DNA of 64,000 bases, from contig BRYA01000070.1 of the NCBI GenBank assembly GCA_030267965.1, forward strand, positions 1 through 64,000. The letters are read 5' to 3'. The stretch comes from Triparma columacea. Its lineage: Eukaryota; Sar; Bolidophyceae; Parmales; Triparmaceae. The position numbers and the translations under genes are program-made. Positions 11,483-22,352 of this stretch are shown one piece after another. The notes below the pieces were generated by a model. That model had not been told where the DNA came from. It saw nothing but the letters and a program-made list of their open reading frames with translations, and did not search any database. Each line of letters opens with the position of its first letter. Position 1 is the first letter of the stretch.

Positions 11483-12754
11483 ATGTCCCACTACGGTTCC
11501 TCATCATCGTCAAACAACCCCAACAACCCCCCTCCCCGCTCCTACGGTACTACCTCCTCCTCATCATCCCGTAACTACGACCGTTACTCCACATCAGAGC
11601 GGTCAGGTTACGGGTCTGCTCAAACAGATAGTGGGAGATACGGTGGTAGTGGTGGTGGTGGAGGTAGATACGGAGGAGGAGGTGGGGATAGGGGTGGGTA
11701 CGGTGATAGGGGTGGGGGAGATAGGGGAGGGTCCTACGGAGGTGGATACGGAGGTGGGGGGGGGGATAGGGGAGGTTACAGGGGTGGCGGTGATAGGGGT
11801 GGTCGTTACGGTGGTGGTGGAGGGTACGATAGGGGTAGGGGGGGGTATGGGGGGGGGGACAGACCGTATGGAGGATGGCAGGGGGGGGGAGGGTTTGGGG
11901 GAGGGAACAGGGGGGGGAGGAGGGATGATAGCGTTGCGGGACATTTGGCGAGGATACACGGAACGGAAGAAGATAAGGTGAGGAGATTTCGGGGGGAGGG
12001 GGGGAGGAGGTTTTATGAATTATCGACCCACCCTTTTTCCACGCGGATGGTATCGTAAAGCACTAACGCCATAACCCCCCCCCCCCTCCTCCCTCCTCCA
12101 CACCCCTCCCTTCCTTCCCCCAAGGTCAACTGCCCGTTCTATTACAAGATCGGCGCCTGCCGTCACGGCGACCGCTGCAGCCGTAAGCATAACATGCCAG
12201 CCTTCTCACAGACCCTTATCCTCAAGCACTTCTGGGCCAACAACCCTCTGCTCACGTCCACCAAGGGCAAGACCGACGAGGAGCTATACAAGGAGGACGA
12301 GGTGTTCTTCGATTTCTACGAGGACGTCTTCCTCGAGGCCAGCAAGTTCGGGCTCGTGGAGGAGGTGGTCGTCTGCGACAACGTCGGGGACCACATGCTT
12401 GGCCACGTCTACATAAAGTTCAACGACGAGGAGGACGCCGCCGACTGCCTCACCTCCTTCAAGACTCGGTACTACGACCAGAGGCTGGCGGACGTGGAGT
12501 TCAGCCCGGTTACGGACTTTAGGGAGAGCAGGTGCAGGCAGTTCGACGACAAGTGCTGCAACAGGGGCGGGTTCTGCAACTTCATGCACATCAAGAAGAT
12601 CCCGCACAAGTTCGTAAGGAGCCTTAAGGAGGAGGGGAGGATTATGAAGGAGGAGGAGGATGAAAGGAGGAGGAAGGAGAAGGAGGAAAGGAGGGGGAGG
12701 AGCGAAAGCAGCGGGAGCAGCAGGAGCAGGAGCAGGAGCAGGAGCGAGGACTAA
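11483..12754 (+). CDS. U2AF1: U2 snRNP auxiliary factor small subunit (U2AF35) with RGG-rich N-terminal extension
   Basis: Two exons, 11483-11977 and 12125-12754 (374 aa, phase 0 junction). The conserved protein begins near residue 152 (HLARIHGTEEDKVNCPFYYK), followed by zinc finger 1 (CPFYYKIGACRHGDRCSRKH), a U2AF-homology RRM (about 189-300), zinc finger 2 (CRQFDDKCCNRGGFCNFMH) and an Arg/Ser tail. U2AF35 recognises the AG at 3' splice sites in the nucleus. Known orthologues begin almost directly at the region before the first zinc finger. Here about 150 residues of Ser-rich then RGG/GGY/GDRGG low-complexity sequence are added in the same exon and frame, with no splice signal separating them. 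The start is the first ATG after a G-poor leader. Confidence 0.93.
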
Positions 12755-12910
12755 GGGGGAGGAAGGGGAAAGGGGGGGAGGGGAAAGGTTGAAGCGGGGC
12801 CAGGGGGAAAGGGGGATATGCGGGTTAAAAGAAGGAAGGGGTGCAATACTCATAAACTGGGGGCGTTTACTCCAAAAACAACAACATCCGCTATTACATA
12901 AACCCACCCA

Positions 12911-13782
12911 CTATAACGTCCTCGTCTTTCCCTCCATGACTACTACCGGTAGTATGGTACCCTCCGTCGTAAGCCTCGCCCCCTGTTTCTGGTACCTCTC
13001 CAGCTGCGCAAATAGCAGGTAGGAGTAAGGCCCGATCGTAGACGTAAGGTGAAACCAAGCGTGGAGCTGTAGGCTTACGACGAGGGCAGGGCGCTCCGAG
13101 TGTTCGACTAAGACACAAAGGAAGTGCTCGGGGAGCCAGAGGCAAGCGAAGCCACCGACGTAAATTCCGCCGGCTATTGATACGAGAACCTTCATCGTCT
13201 TGGACTTGGCACCCCAGGCTAAGAGGACGGAACGGACAACGAGGATGCCGACGATGAAGATGTAGGAGAGGACGAAGAAGATGAAATACTCAGTCGCAAT
13301 GAAATAAGAGTACGTGAAGGCAGGGAGGTAGAGGCAGCAGACGGCGAAGGTTACGGGGGGGCGACGGAGGGACACGACGAGGAAGATCGCGACGCACCAG
13401 ATCATGCTGCCAAGGGGGGTGGAGGAGGGTTTGGTGGGGGTAAGTTGAACGCGGACGCCTTCTCGGGCACAATCTGAAAAACGCACCTGAGCTCATCTAG
13501 GGCCTGTCCTTCGAACAGTAGGGTCCCGTGAAACGCCACACTCCCCACTCCTACGACTGCCAGAGCTGCCCAGGAGATAGAGTACTGCCAACCATAACCT
13601 TGACGTATAGACTGGCGGAGACCATATAAACCGGCCAGCACGATCGGTACGGAGGATAGGGTGTTCCAGAATTCGGCTATGTAGTAGGAGACCACGTAAT
13701 TCTCCTCACACCAGTCGGGATTGCCGGTTGGTGTACCCCAGTATCCCAAACGAGGTGACGAGGCTTGGGCGGAGGAAGGCAT
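12911..13782 (-). CDS. Alkaline ceramidase (CREST family, 7-TM)
   Basis: Two exons, 13782-13487 and 13406-12911 (263 aa; human ACER3 is 267). The N-terminus GYWGTPTGNPDWCEENYVVS and the run FWNTLSSVPIVLAGLYGL are typical of the ACER3/YPC1 group. Metal and catalytic residues are visible in SVAFHGTLL and QALDELSMIW (the junction restores Ser) and in LQLHAWFHL. It hydrolyses ceramide to sphingosine and fatty acid in ER/Golgi membranes. Several hydrophobic spans follow. Convergent with U2AF35. Confidence 0.93.
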
Positions 13783-14043
13783 CTAAAGAAATGTGTGGAT
13801 TGGGGGGTTCGGAAACTCAATATGGGGCAAGCGAGGTTCTATGGAATTAATATCTAGTAATCCCTAAGGACTCAGGCAGTTTTTTGCGGAGGATCCGATC
13901 ATCCGAGAAAAAGAAGCCATCAAGCAAGTTTTGCACCTCACACTCGTATCTACCCTTAGTTCAGGGCTACTCCGGACCAAATCGGTCTAGTTTGCGCCAA
14001 GCCGCTGGTTGTCATTTCTTTTGGCGCTTTCTGAATTGCAAAC

Positions 14044-16936
14044 ATGAGCGAAGGATTGACGAGCAAGGACCCCAAGATGGAGAAGCTTATTCTGCTTTGC
14101 TCCAGCCCTCCGCAAGAGCGAAACGTAGATGAAATCCTTAGGATTGTACAAGAGGAGGCTCCGAACTTGTTGAATGGCCTAGCGAGTGAGTGAGAGGGAA
14201 AGGGGGGGGGGGGGGGCATGGGGGGCTACAGTTGTGATTTTGGGATGGTTGGGGGGGGAGGGCGGGGGGGTGGAAGGGGGTGGGTACGGAGAGACGCGGT
14301 CTTGAAGCTCCCGTGCCTCCTCTTGGTGTCGTCTATTCTACCACCTCCTGCGCACATGGATCCATAGACTGACCATCGCCCCCCCCGCCCACACACTCCT
14401 CCAGTGTCAAACAATCGTAATATTGCCCGCCACCTGGAAATTAAATGCTACGCCAATGACGAAGTCGTGTTCCTGCAGAATGCTTATCCCGACGCTTATT
14501 ACACTGTCCTCCGAGGTGCTGTTTCTATTTACGCAATCATGAAAGGTGTGAAGCACAGCGCTGAGGACCTCGCCATAAATAACAGGCTTCAGTACGGAAA
14601 GTTTCTTGTGCAGTTGAGGAATGGCGCAGGGTTTGGGGAGCTCAGGTGCGAGCGGCGGAAAGGGTTGGAGTACAAGCGTTAGGGTTGGAGAAATGAGCAC
14701 TCACCTTCAATGTTGGCATCGACAACCATAACCCTAACCCTCGCCTACTAACACTGCCCTTCCCTCTGCTTGCTTTAATCCCCACAACCATCACCATGGC
14801 CGTCGCAGTTTCAATGGAGATCTCAATCACACCCCCAGGAATGCGGGAGTTGTTAGCGACGGGTATGCTAGTCAGTCCATAATCGAAAGCCTCGCCGCCG
14901 ACGAAAAGAAGGAAAAAGGTTGTATTCTCCTCCTGATTCCTGAACGAACTTACATGTCCGAGATGTACGCGCTGCACGCGAGCAAGAATCAGACCAAGCA
15001 CAAGATAAAGTTCTTGAAGATGTGCTTCCTCTTCAACACCTGGTCCATGGACGAGCTGGTCAGGATGGCCTACGCCATGAAGAGGAAAGAAATAGTCAAG
15101 AACGGCGCTCTAGTAAAGCAGGGTGACAAGGCGGAGTACGTCTTTTTGGTGATAAAGGGAAAGGTAAGGAGGGTTGCGAGGAGAGCGAGGCTGCGTAGGC
15201 GGTATGTATCGAGCTGAGTGATACTTTTTGCGTTAAATCGGACGTCTCTTTGCTCCACCTTCCACACAAACTCTCACACCACACCACACCACACCACACC
15301 ACACCACACACTCAACCCGCAGGTGAAATTGTCTATAAACTCCGAAGCCACCTTGAAAAACGCAAGCGGGGAGAAGATAGGAACGGCCAACAAGATGGTC
15401 GAAATAGCAGAGCTGTCTGAGGGGGATATAGTCGGCCTCGTAGAGGCCTTTGACGGAAAGAAGACGATGGAAAGGAGCATACACGCCATTGGGGCAGGTA
15501 AGACGGCAAGAGCCCTTGCAACGACCCTGACCTTGAAATTTCACTAAACCTTGCGCTTCTTCGTTCCTCCCGACCTTCTCCAGGAGTCGAAGTATTTTGC
15601 TGCAACATGCAGAACTTCGAGCTCATGTTGAGGCAGGTCCCCAAGACATACAAATTAGTGGAAAAAATAGTGCTAAGGAGGAAACACTGGGAGGTGAGAT
15701 GGAGCGGCTGCCAGCCAAGCCTTCCACGCTACGGTATTGCGACCCAGTTAATGTGGTTTTCAACGTTCCTTACCCTGCCCCTTTTCACGATTGCTTCACT
15801 CGTCGCACTCATCTCAGACCTTACGGACTGAATACGCCAACAACTTCCCCATGATGAAGTGTACCCTACCAGATAATGCCGTCGAGATGAGCAAGTATAA
15901 GCTCTCGCGGGAAAGCACAATGTCAGAAGGCGAGCTTCGAATCCTGACGGAGAAGAAGAACTCTCTCTTCCAGAATCTCAGGGAGGCCAGGAGCAATTAT
16001 AGGACGGCGGTTACGAAGGTAAAGGTAAAGAACTACCCCAAAGCCATTGAGGCATTCGAAGTCTCAAAGTCCCGGTGCGAGAAGGCACTGGCGATCGCGG
16101 AGAACATCCAGCAGCTCGAACTCGTGCACCAGGCAGAGGACATCTTGGCCGAGGTGAACGAGCAGCTCATTTTATACAGCACCTACGAGGGGGGTGTTCC
16201 CCCCACGGGCGGTGTAGAGAAACAAACAAGCGGATCCAGGTTGAACAGCAGGAGGGGGAGCGCGACGCTGGTGGCAATGAGGATAAGAACGCTGAGCGTT
16301 GACAGCAACGCTGGTATGGATGGCTCCCCGCAAAGGCGGGCGAGCGTCGGGGACAAGACGGGGCCGCACAGCAAGCCGCCCGACCCCGCAGCAGCGGCCG
16401 AGGAGCTGCCTCTGTCACCGGACACACAGCACAGCATCAGCCAGTCAAGAAGCCACAGGAGGAGGAGCATCGCGGAGCTGGCAGCAAAGGCGGGGCTGGA
16501 GAAGGAGTTCAGCCAGATGGAGGAAAAGAGAGCGGGCGAAATTGTTACTAGCCCAGGGGGGTCGCCCATGAAGAGCCCGGGGGGGACGGTATTAAGGACA
16601 CCAGGGAGGCCTTCATTGAAGATCGAAAAAGAAGGTGAGGAGGGGGGGGGGGGGGGGGATGAATGGGAGGGATGATGGGGTCAATATTTGTTGTAATGGT
16701 TTGCCTTTTCTCAACCCCTCCCTCTTCTCATATTCGCCGTAGATTCCTTTTACCATTTGCTTAAGAAGCCCTCCCCTCCCTCCAAAGGTCGTAAGAACAG
16801 TACATCCGGCCGGCGTGACTCCAACAATAGTGTTAGGCGGAAGAGGAGCATAAGCGATGGAGAGGAGAAAAGGAAGAGCAGCTTAATAGGGAGGATTGGA
16901 AGCGGGATCGGGAGTGTTTTGAAGAAAGTCAAGTGA
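14044..16936 (+). CDS. Protein with two cyclic-nucleotide-binding-like domains
   Basis: Seven exons: 14044-14185, 14405-14645, 14809-15163, 15323-15497, 15584-15693, 15818-16634 and 16743-16936 (677 aa, all phases consistent). The first CNB-like domain (about 47-190) has AYYTVLRGAVSIY and GAGFGEL, then an insert before PRNAGVV and the strand ILLLIPERTY. The second (about 200-335) has FNTWSMDELVRMAYAM, VKQGDKAEYVFLVIKGKV and ELSEGDIVGLVEAFDG. The phosphate-binding Arg/Glu signature (FGE...R.A) is partial in the first and absent in the second, so nucleotide binding is uncertain. The C-terminus has a helical region (SLFQNLREARSNY) and a long Ser/Arg-rich tail with RRGS/RRAS sites that look like basophilic kinase targets. 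No kinase or channel domain is present. Confidence 0.85.
15276..15305. repeat. (ACACC)6 pentanucleotide repeat in an intron
   Basis: Six perfect ACACC units lie just upstream of the acceptor of exon 4 of the cyclic-nucleotide-binding-like gene. It is probably length-variable; no role is evident. Confidence 0.9.
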
Positions 16937-17196
16937 AGGGACGGGAGACGAGTGGGCGGGGTGGGGTGGGGGGGTTGTAAGCAGACCCATAAGACGCAAG
17001 GGATGGACAAAGAATAAAAACGAATAGCGTCTGTTTGGCAATATAGAATCGAGTTTTCGAAAGCAGTTACGTGAACTTTTTGGTTGACTTGCGCTGCACG
17101 ACGCAACCAAAATCTACAAACCCTCGAGTTCCCTCAATTGTGTTCCAGTCTCCCCGTTCTCCTTTCTCCCCCCCCCTGGGTCTTGAAAGGCATTTC

Positions 17197-18070
17197 CTAG
17201 TAGTACTTTCCGTTGGCCTTTCCCTGGGCGTCAAGCACGCCGGACCAGTACTGCTGTTCGAAGGCCAGCTTGGCGTTGACGTCGACCTGGACGCAAAGGT
17301 TGGCTCCCTGCTTCTTGACGGGGTAGGTGTTGACGCCGGAGGGCTCGAAGAGACCGCCGAGGAGCTGAAGCGGAGGGAGGAGGGGAAGTGGAGCGGAGTG
17401 GAGGCAAGTGTCAGGTTTGCCGACCTTTAAAAGCCCCGACCCACATCTCACTCCCTTTTGTTTGTCGCTCCTCGCCTCACCTTTCCAATTCCGCTAGGGC
17501 ACCAAGCCCCCTGTACCTGTCCGGTCTTGAGGTTGAACTTGGTCCCAAGAACGGGGTCCTCGATGCAGCCGTTGGCGACCTTGCCGAAGGAGAGGGGCTG
17601 GTTGACGGGAGGGCACTTGTCCCCAAGGGCGTAGATGGAACCGTCCTTATCGACGGCGATGCAGATAGCTGGGTGGGGAGGGGAGGGGGTGGAGGTGAGG
17701 GAAGAGAGTTGGTTAATGGCGTGATTTCGTGGCGGTGGTGAATTGACACGGTGCCGGTTTCGATGAAGATGGCAATGCTCTTTTCCCTTCCCTCCACAAC
17801 CCTTCCGACCCTCATCCCCCCCCCCCCACAAGTCGCCTCCCCTAACCACCTTTTAAAAACTCGCATTAAAAACTCACCGAGTCCAGCGCAGACACCCGAT
17901 GTGGCGGTTCCGGGCTTAGGGATGTTCTTCGTCGGGATGCAGGGCGCGTATTGAAGCTTGGGGCCGATCTTCTTGGCCGATAGGGAAGTGGCGGGGGTGG
18001 TGAGGGCGGCGGGGGTGAAGAAGGCAGTTGCTGTGGAGAGGAGAAGGAAGAATGCGAGGACGGACTTCAT
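17197..18070 (-). CDS. Plastid-targeted Rieske-fold protein lacking Fe-S ligands
   Basis: Three exons, 18070-17878, 17668-17481 and 17364-17197 (182 aa). The N-terminus is a signal peptide (MKSVLAFFLLLSTATA) followed by FFTPAALTT, matching the ASAFAP-type bipartite plastid presequence of heterokont algae. Residues about 65-130 follow the Rieske fold: CIAVDKDGSIYALGDKCPPV and GTKFNLKTGQVQGAWCP align with the usual ligand loops. In place of CxH the first loop reads CPP and in place of CPxHG the second reads EDPVLG, so three of four ligands are missing and no [2Fe-2S] cluster is expected. The function is unknown, probably structural in the plastid. The C-terminal exon (about 55 aa) ends in Tyr-Tyr. 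Confidence 0.85.
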
Positions 18071-18717
18071 TTTTATTTGAACTGCGGGGGACGGGGGGGG
18101 TAAAGTAACGGGTAAGGGGGTGGGATGGGGGAGGAGGCGGGGTTGGATGAAGACCACATCAGTTCGGAGGAGCTGTGTTTTGTTGTCTGTTTGTACGTGT
18201 TTTTGATATTTGTAGATATATTTGGGTACAATACGAATGGGAGAATGTATATATGATATTTTAATCGCTAAAAATCTCGTAAATGACACAAAAACCTCAC
18301 AAGTCGGTGGTTGACCTCCAAATCCTCTCTTCCATGGGCCTAATTCATCCCCAACAAACCACGTTGCGCCCATATTGTGGGGTATGCTGCATATAGGGTG
18401 TTCATATCGACGGTCAAACCTTGTTTTCAAGACGTTTATTGATCTACCTGTTGAGTATAAGATTTAAGGAACCTGAAGAATGCCAAAATGGGTCAGACGA
18501 CAACAAAAAGCTGCTTTTCAACTAGGGCACAAATAAGCCTTTCAGACGCCCGTTACTTGCATTTTTTTCTTCTCTTCATCACAAATCGCTAGTTCCAACT
18601 AAAAGCCCTCCGTCCTACCATAAAAAACGTCCCATAAAATTCTATTGCAAAGGTTGTTCAAAATGTGTGTAAAACACCCCCCCCTCTCCCCCCCCTTTTC
18701 CCCTCTCCTTCATCCTC
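18071..18717. other. Intergenic region, Rieske-like gene promoter and NUDC 3' flank
   Basis: About 650 bp, AT-richer than the flanking genes. It contains the upstream region of the Rieske-like gene and the 3' flank of NUDC, both on the minus strand. An open reading frame running through here on the minus strand is an artefact of reading across the Rieske gene exon. No RNA gene was recognised. Confidence 0.5.
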
Positions 18718-20225
18718 TCACGAGAACTTGGCGTTGCTGAAGTCCATTTCCGGGTGCTGTTGTTTGAACTTCTCCAGTATATCAATTTTCTTCTGTTCCT
18801 CGCTCGTCGGTAACTTCAGTGCCTTTTGTCGTTGGTCGTGCATCATTTTCTCCACCGTCTGTCTCGTGTCTCCATCCAAATCCGCCAGCTTAGAGTTCTC
18901 AGGCTGCACCTTCTGCGTGTTAATCTTAGGGTCCCCTGCGAGGACGTGGCTCCACCACTCCATCCCGTTCAGCTTCTGCATGTTAACAACCACTGCCTCG
19001 TTGTCCTCCAGAGTCCAGAAGCTGTCGTCGACTACGATAGGCTTGCATAGCTCCCCCTTGATCTCCCCCCCCCCGAACTTGTGCCCCTTGACAGTGATCT
19101 CTAGGCCCTGTTTCTTGATGACGACCTTGAGGTCCCTTCCCTTGGTACCCTTTGGAACTGGGACGTGTACGCTCACCTCCTGCAACGTCTGCGTCCACGT
19201 GTACTTCCCCTCAACCTCGCCCCCGTTGCCCAAAGGTGGTGGGGTTCCGTCGTCCTCCTCCTCGTCAGATCCTTCTGAGGCGTCCCCCTTGTCTCCGGAG
19301 GACTCCTTCTCGGAAGCGGGGGCGGGAGGAGGCTTGGCAGCCTCGGCGGCCTTGTCGGCGTCAAAACCACCGTCACCCATCTCGATCACGTCGTCGTTTC
19401 CGGCCTCCTTGTCCTTCTCCTCCCTGGCCCTCTTCTCCTTCTCCTCCTTCTCCTTCCTACGACGACGAGCGAAGCGAGACGACGAGCGAAGCGAGTCATA
19501 AATAGATTTGAGGTGGTGAGTGAGAATAACCGCGGCGGTTATGGAAGGTGGCTCTCGCTCTTAACACATAACTTTCTCTTTGGCCGTCTGGTAATAGCAT
19601 TTGAGTCGTCTCACCTCTTCCTCTCCTTTTCCTTAACCTGCTTCTCAGCCTTGGCCTTCTTCTCCTCCTTATCCTTGTTCGCCAGTTTCCTATGTCTCTC
19701 AACGATCTCCATAACCTTAGCTACGGCCTTCTCAGCCCCGTTATCGTCACCGGGAGGACCGGAGAAAAAGTCTGTCTTGCGACGGAGGAAACCAAAGACT
19801 GAGTCGAGGAGGGGATCGATACCACGGCACTGCTGGGCTAGGTTCATGTACATGCCGTCGAAACGATCGTCAGACTGTAGTGGGGGAGAAGGGGAGGGGG
19901 GAAGGGAAGGGAGAAAGGGTGAGCGGCAGTGGGGGGGTGTTGTTATGTGTATATGTGCTATGAAGTGTTTTTAATCGTATTTTAAGTTGATTTGTATGTT
20001 TATATTAGAGTTTAGATTTCGATAAACATAATATACGCGAGATTGAATAGTGGTGAGGAGATAAAATGAGGATTAGATTTAAGAACGTGGAGGGAGGCCA
20101 ACTATCGACAGCCTCAAACTGAGTCAAATTAAGGTCTGAAGGGATATTGTATACTTCAAGCTACTTTACAGGGCTATAGGATTCATATAGCGGAGTGAGG
20201 GTGGTTAAATTTGACGTACACTCAT
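18718..20225 (-). CDS. NUDC: NudC nuclear-distribution protein (CS domain)
   Basis: Exons 19874-19615 and 19456-18718 are secure. A 6-nt first exon (20225-20220, Met-Ser) with a GTACGT donor completes the frame (334 aa; human NUDC 331). The N-terminus DDRFDGMYMNLAQQ and FLRRKTDFFSGPPG matches the NudC N-terminal domain. A Lys/Glu coiled coil and acidic linker follow, then the CS/p23-like domain (YTWTQTLQEVSVHVPVPKG, DDSFWTLEDNEAVVVNMQK, NGMEWW) and the C-terminal PENSKLADLDGDTR. It is an Hsp90-linked co-chaperone acting with dynein/Lis1. Family certain; the tiny first exon is inferred from frame and splice consensus only. Confidence 0.9.
19461..19494. repeat. 17-bp direct repeat, two copies, in NUDC intron
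   Basis: Two adjacent perfect copies of GACGACGAGCGAAGCGA lie immediately upstream (coding sense) of the NUDC exon 3 acceptor. Confidence 0.85.
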
Positions 20226-20486
20226 TTTGGAAGTTTTTGAGGGGTTTTTGAGGGAAGAAGAGGAAAAGGAGGAAACAAAACACAATTTTTCATCTCAGAA
20301 GTTGACGCAATCGGCTGAATCTTCAAATATTTGCACACGCATATATTATAATATCCTACTTGTGAGCAATAATAACGTCTTAGATCCCTCTAATACTCTT
20401 AAAATACCCTCAAACACCTTCCGACCATCTCCATCCTTCTCCTTCTCACTTACTCCCCTACTGCAACAACTACAAGCAACAACTAC

Positions 20487-21218
20487 ATGCGCCCCTTATC
20501 TCTATCTAAAATCCACTTCATCCCCATCCTCATCCTCATCCTCACCCTCCCAATGTCGTCTTCCTACCTCCCTTTCAATCTCCCTTCCCCCCATCGTATA
20601 ATCCTAGCCTCCGCCTCACCCCGTCGCTCGGAGATCCTCCAGACAATGGGTCTAAAGTTAAACGTTGATTTCGAGGTTATGGAATCACCGTTTGACGAGG
20701 ATGAGGGGGACTTCAGGGACCTTAAATTTAAAGTCACACCACCTGAATACGTAATTACAAGCGCGTTCAATAAGGCTGACGCTGTTTTCAACAAGGAGGT
20801 ACCGACTTGGGTCCCACCGTCTACCGGGGGGAGCGTTGTTGTGGTTGGTGCTGATACTGTTGTAGAGCTTGATGGTGTTGTTATGGAGAAACCAAAGAAC
20901 GTTGAGGGGGCTTGTGATATGCTGAGGTCATTGAGCGGACGGGTTCATAATGTTCACACGGGCATTGCCTTAGTAAGCGGGGGGAAGGGGGGGGAGAAGA
21001 AGGTTGAGAAGTGGTGCGATACTAGCAAGGTAAAGTTCAGGGACTTGGAGGAAGAGGACATTCAAGCGTATGTTGCAACTGGAGAGCCCATGGACAAAGC
21101 CGGGAGCTACGGGATTCAGGGGATGGGGGGGATGCTGATCGAGGGGATGGAGGGGGACTTTTACGGGATCATGGGGTTGCCTATGGGGGAGCTAGCGAAG
21201 AGGTTGGGTGGGATTTGA
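20487..21218 (+). CDS. Maf-type nucleotide pyrophosphatase
   Basis: Single exon, 243 aa from the ATG at 20487. The Maf/HAM1-fold signatures are clear: IILASASPRRSEIL near residue 37, VVVVGADTVVELDGVVMEKP, SGRVHNVHTGIALV and DKAGSYGIQGMGGMLIEGMEGD. The family hydrolyses non-canonical or excess nucleoside triphosphates (dTTP/UTP/m5UTP types) to monophosphates and pyrophosphate. Starting at 20487 adds a hydrophobic N-terminus (HFIPILILILTLPM) that could direct secretion or plastid import. Starting at the in-frame ATG 20553 would give a cytosolic protein; I cannot decide between them. The gene is convergent with CHMP5, with 77 bp between stops. Confidence 0.93.
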   Translation: MRPLSLSKIHFIPILILILTLPMSSSYLPFNLPSPHRIILASASPRRSEILQTMGLKLNVDFEVMESPFDEDEGDFRDLKFKVTPPEYVITSAFNKADAVFNKEVPTWVPPSTGGSVVVVGADTVVELDGVVMEKPKNVEGACDMLRSLSGRVHNVHTGIALVSGGKGGEKKVEKWCDTSKVKFRDLEEEDIQAYVATGEPMDKAGSYGIQGMGGMLIEGMEGDFYGIMGLPMGELAKRLGGI

Positions 21219-21295
21219 AGGCCTTGGGTGTTTGGAAAAGAAAATGTTTTCGTTGTGACTTTGAATTCCACCTCGTCACACCAAACCCCCCCCCT

Positions 21296-22096
21296 CTACC
21301 CCAACTGCGGTGCGACGGGGAGCCCGAATTCGTCCTTGTCCTCCTCTTTTTTCTCCCCTACGTCCCCGCTTGGTTCCTCCGGTAGGTTTGCCGGCTGCAG
21401 GTACGCCGGCGTCCCCCCCGCCTCCGCCTCCAGCTCTTCGGCCTCTAGCTCTTCCCCCAAGAGGTCGAGCTCCGCCTCTAGGTCTGCCTCGTCTACGTCG
21501 TCAGGGACCCCGTAGGTCCTACCCATGGCCTCGTTGATCTCGTTCATGTCCTCCATCATGTCGGCCATGTCGTCGGTCATGTCCTCTATCTCGTCGATGT
21601 TGAACTCCTTGTACTGCTTCTTAAGCTGGGTGTTGGCGGCCTTCATGGCGGCGACCGTGGTCACGGTATCCTTGGCGGACTCAATGGCGAAACCTGCCTG
21701 CTCAATGTTGAACTGCTGACCGGCTAGCTGGTCGCGCTGGTTCTCGTAGGCGCGCTTCTTCTTCAGGCAAGCCATGGCGCGCTTCTGGACCAACGCCTTG
21801 CTGTTGCCTTTCGTCGTTTTGAGTTTCTAAGCCGTGAGGAAGGGGGGAGGGGGGGATTAGCAACAGGCAAAGCGTTGAGGGTTTGGGTCGCCATTTCCTC
21901 CCCGCCTGGAAGCCCACCGTGAAGCAAAAAAGCCAGCCCCTTGATGCCCCCTCACCTCTTTGTACCCCCTCAATTCAGCATCCAACTTCTTTATTTTCTC
22001 GTCTAGGGCGTCTACTCTCGTTCCCACCCCTGAAGCCGCGTCGTTGAGCGACGGGGGAGGCGCCACCTCCTTCTTCTTTCCGAATAATCTCTTCAT
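21296..22096 (-). CDS. CHMP5: ESCRT-III subunit CHMP5/VPS60
   Basis: Two exons, 22096-21956 and 21826-21296 (223 aa; human 219). The N-terminus MKRLFGKKKEVAPPPSLNDA, with VGTRVDALDEKIKKLDAEL, is diagnostic for CHMP5/VPS60 rather than SNF7. The basic helical core (KALVQKRAMACLKKKRAYE) and acidic C-terminus (DDVDEADLEAELDLLGEEL) complete the family pattern. It is a late ESCRT-III subunit on endosomes that binds LIP5/Vta1 to regulate Vps4. The intron is G-rich after the donor and C-rich before the acceptor. Confidence 0.95.
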
Positions 22097-22352
22097 GTAG
22101 ATCTGGGATTGGATGTTGAGTTGAGGGTAAGGACGGATTTTGAGGCGTTTTGGGGGATTAGATTGAGTATGCGAATATAAGAATATCTTGTTAGTGATAA
22201 TGATTGTGCGTATAATTACCTTAGTAGAATTTTCTTTGACAAAAGAAATCGGCGATTTGGGGAACCCCAAATCCCAGGAAAACCTTCAGCCAAATGCAAA
22301 CAATTGCATCAGCAAGCCTCCAAAATTGGCCCAAGCCTTAAAAAGCCCCAAA

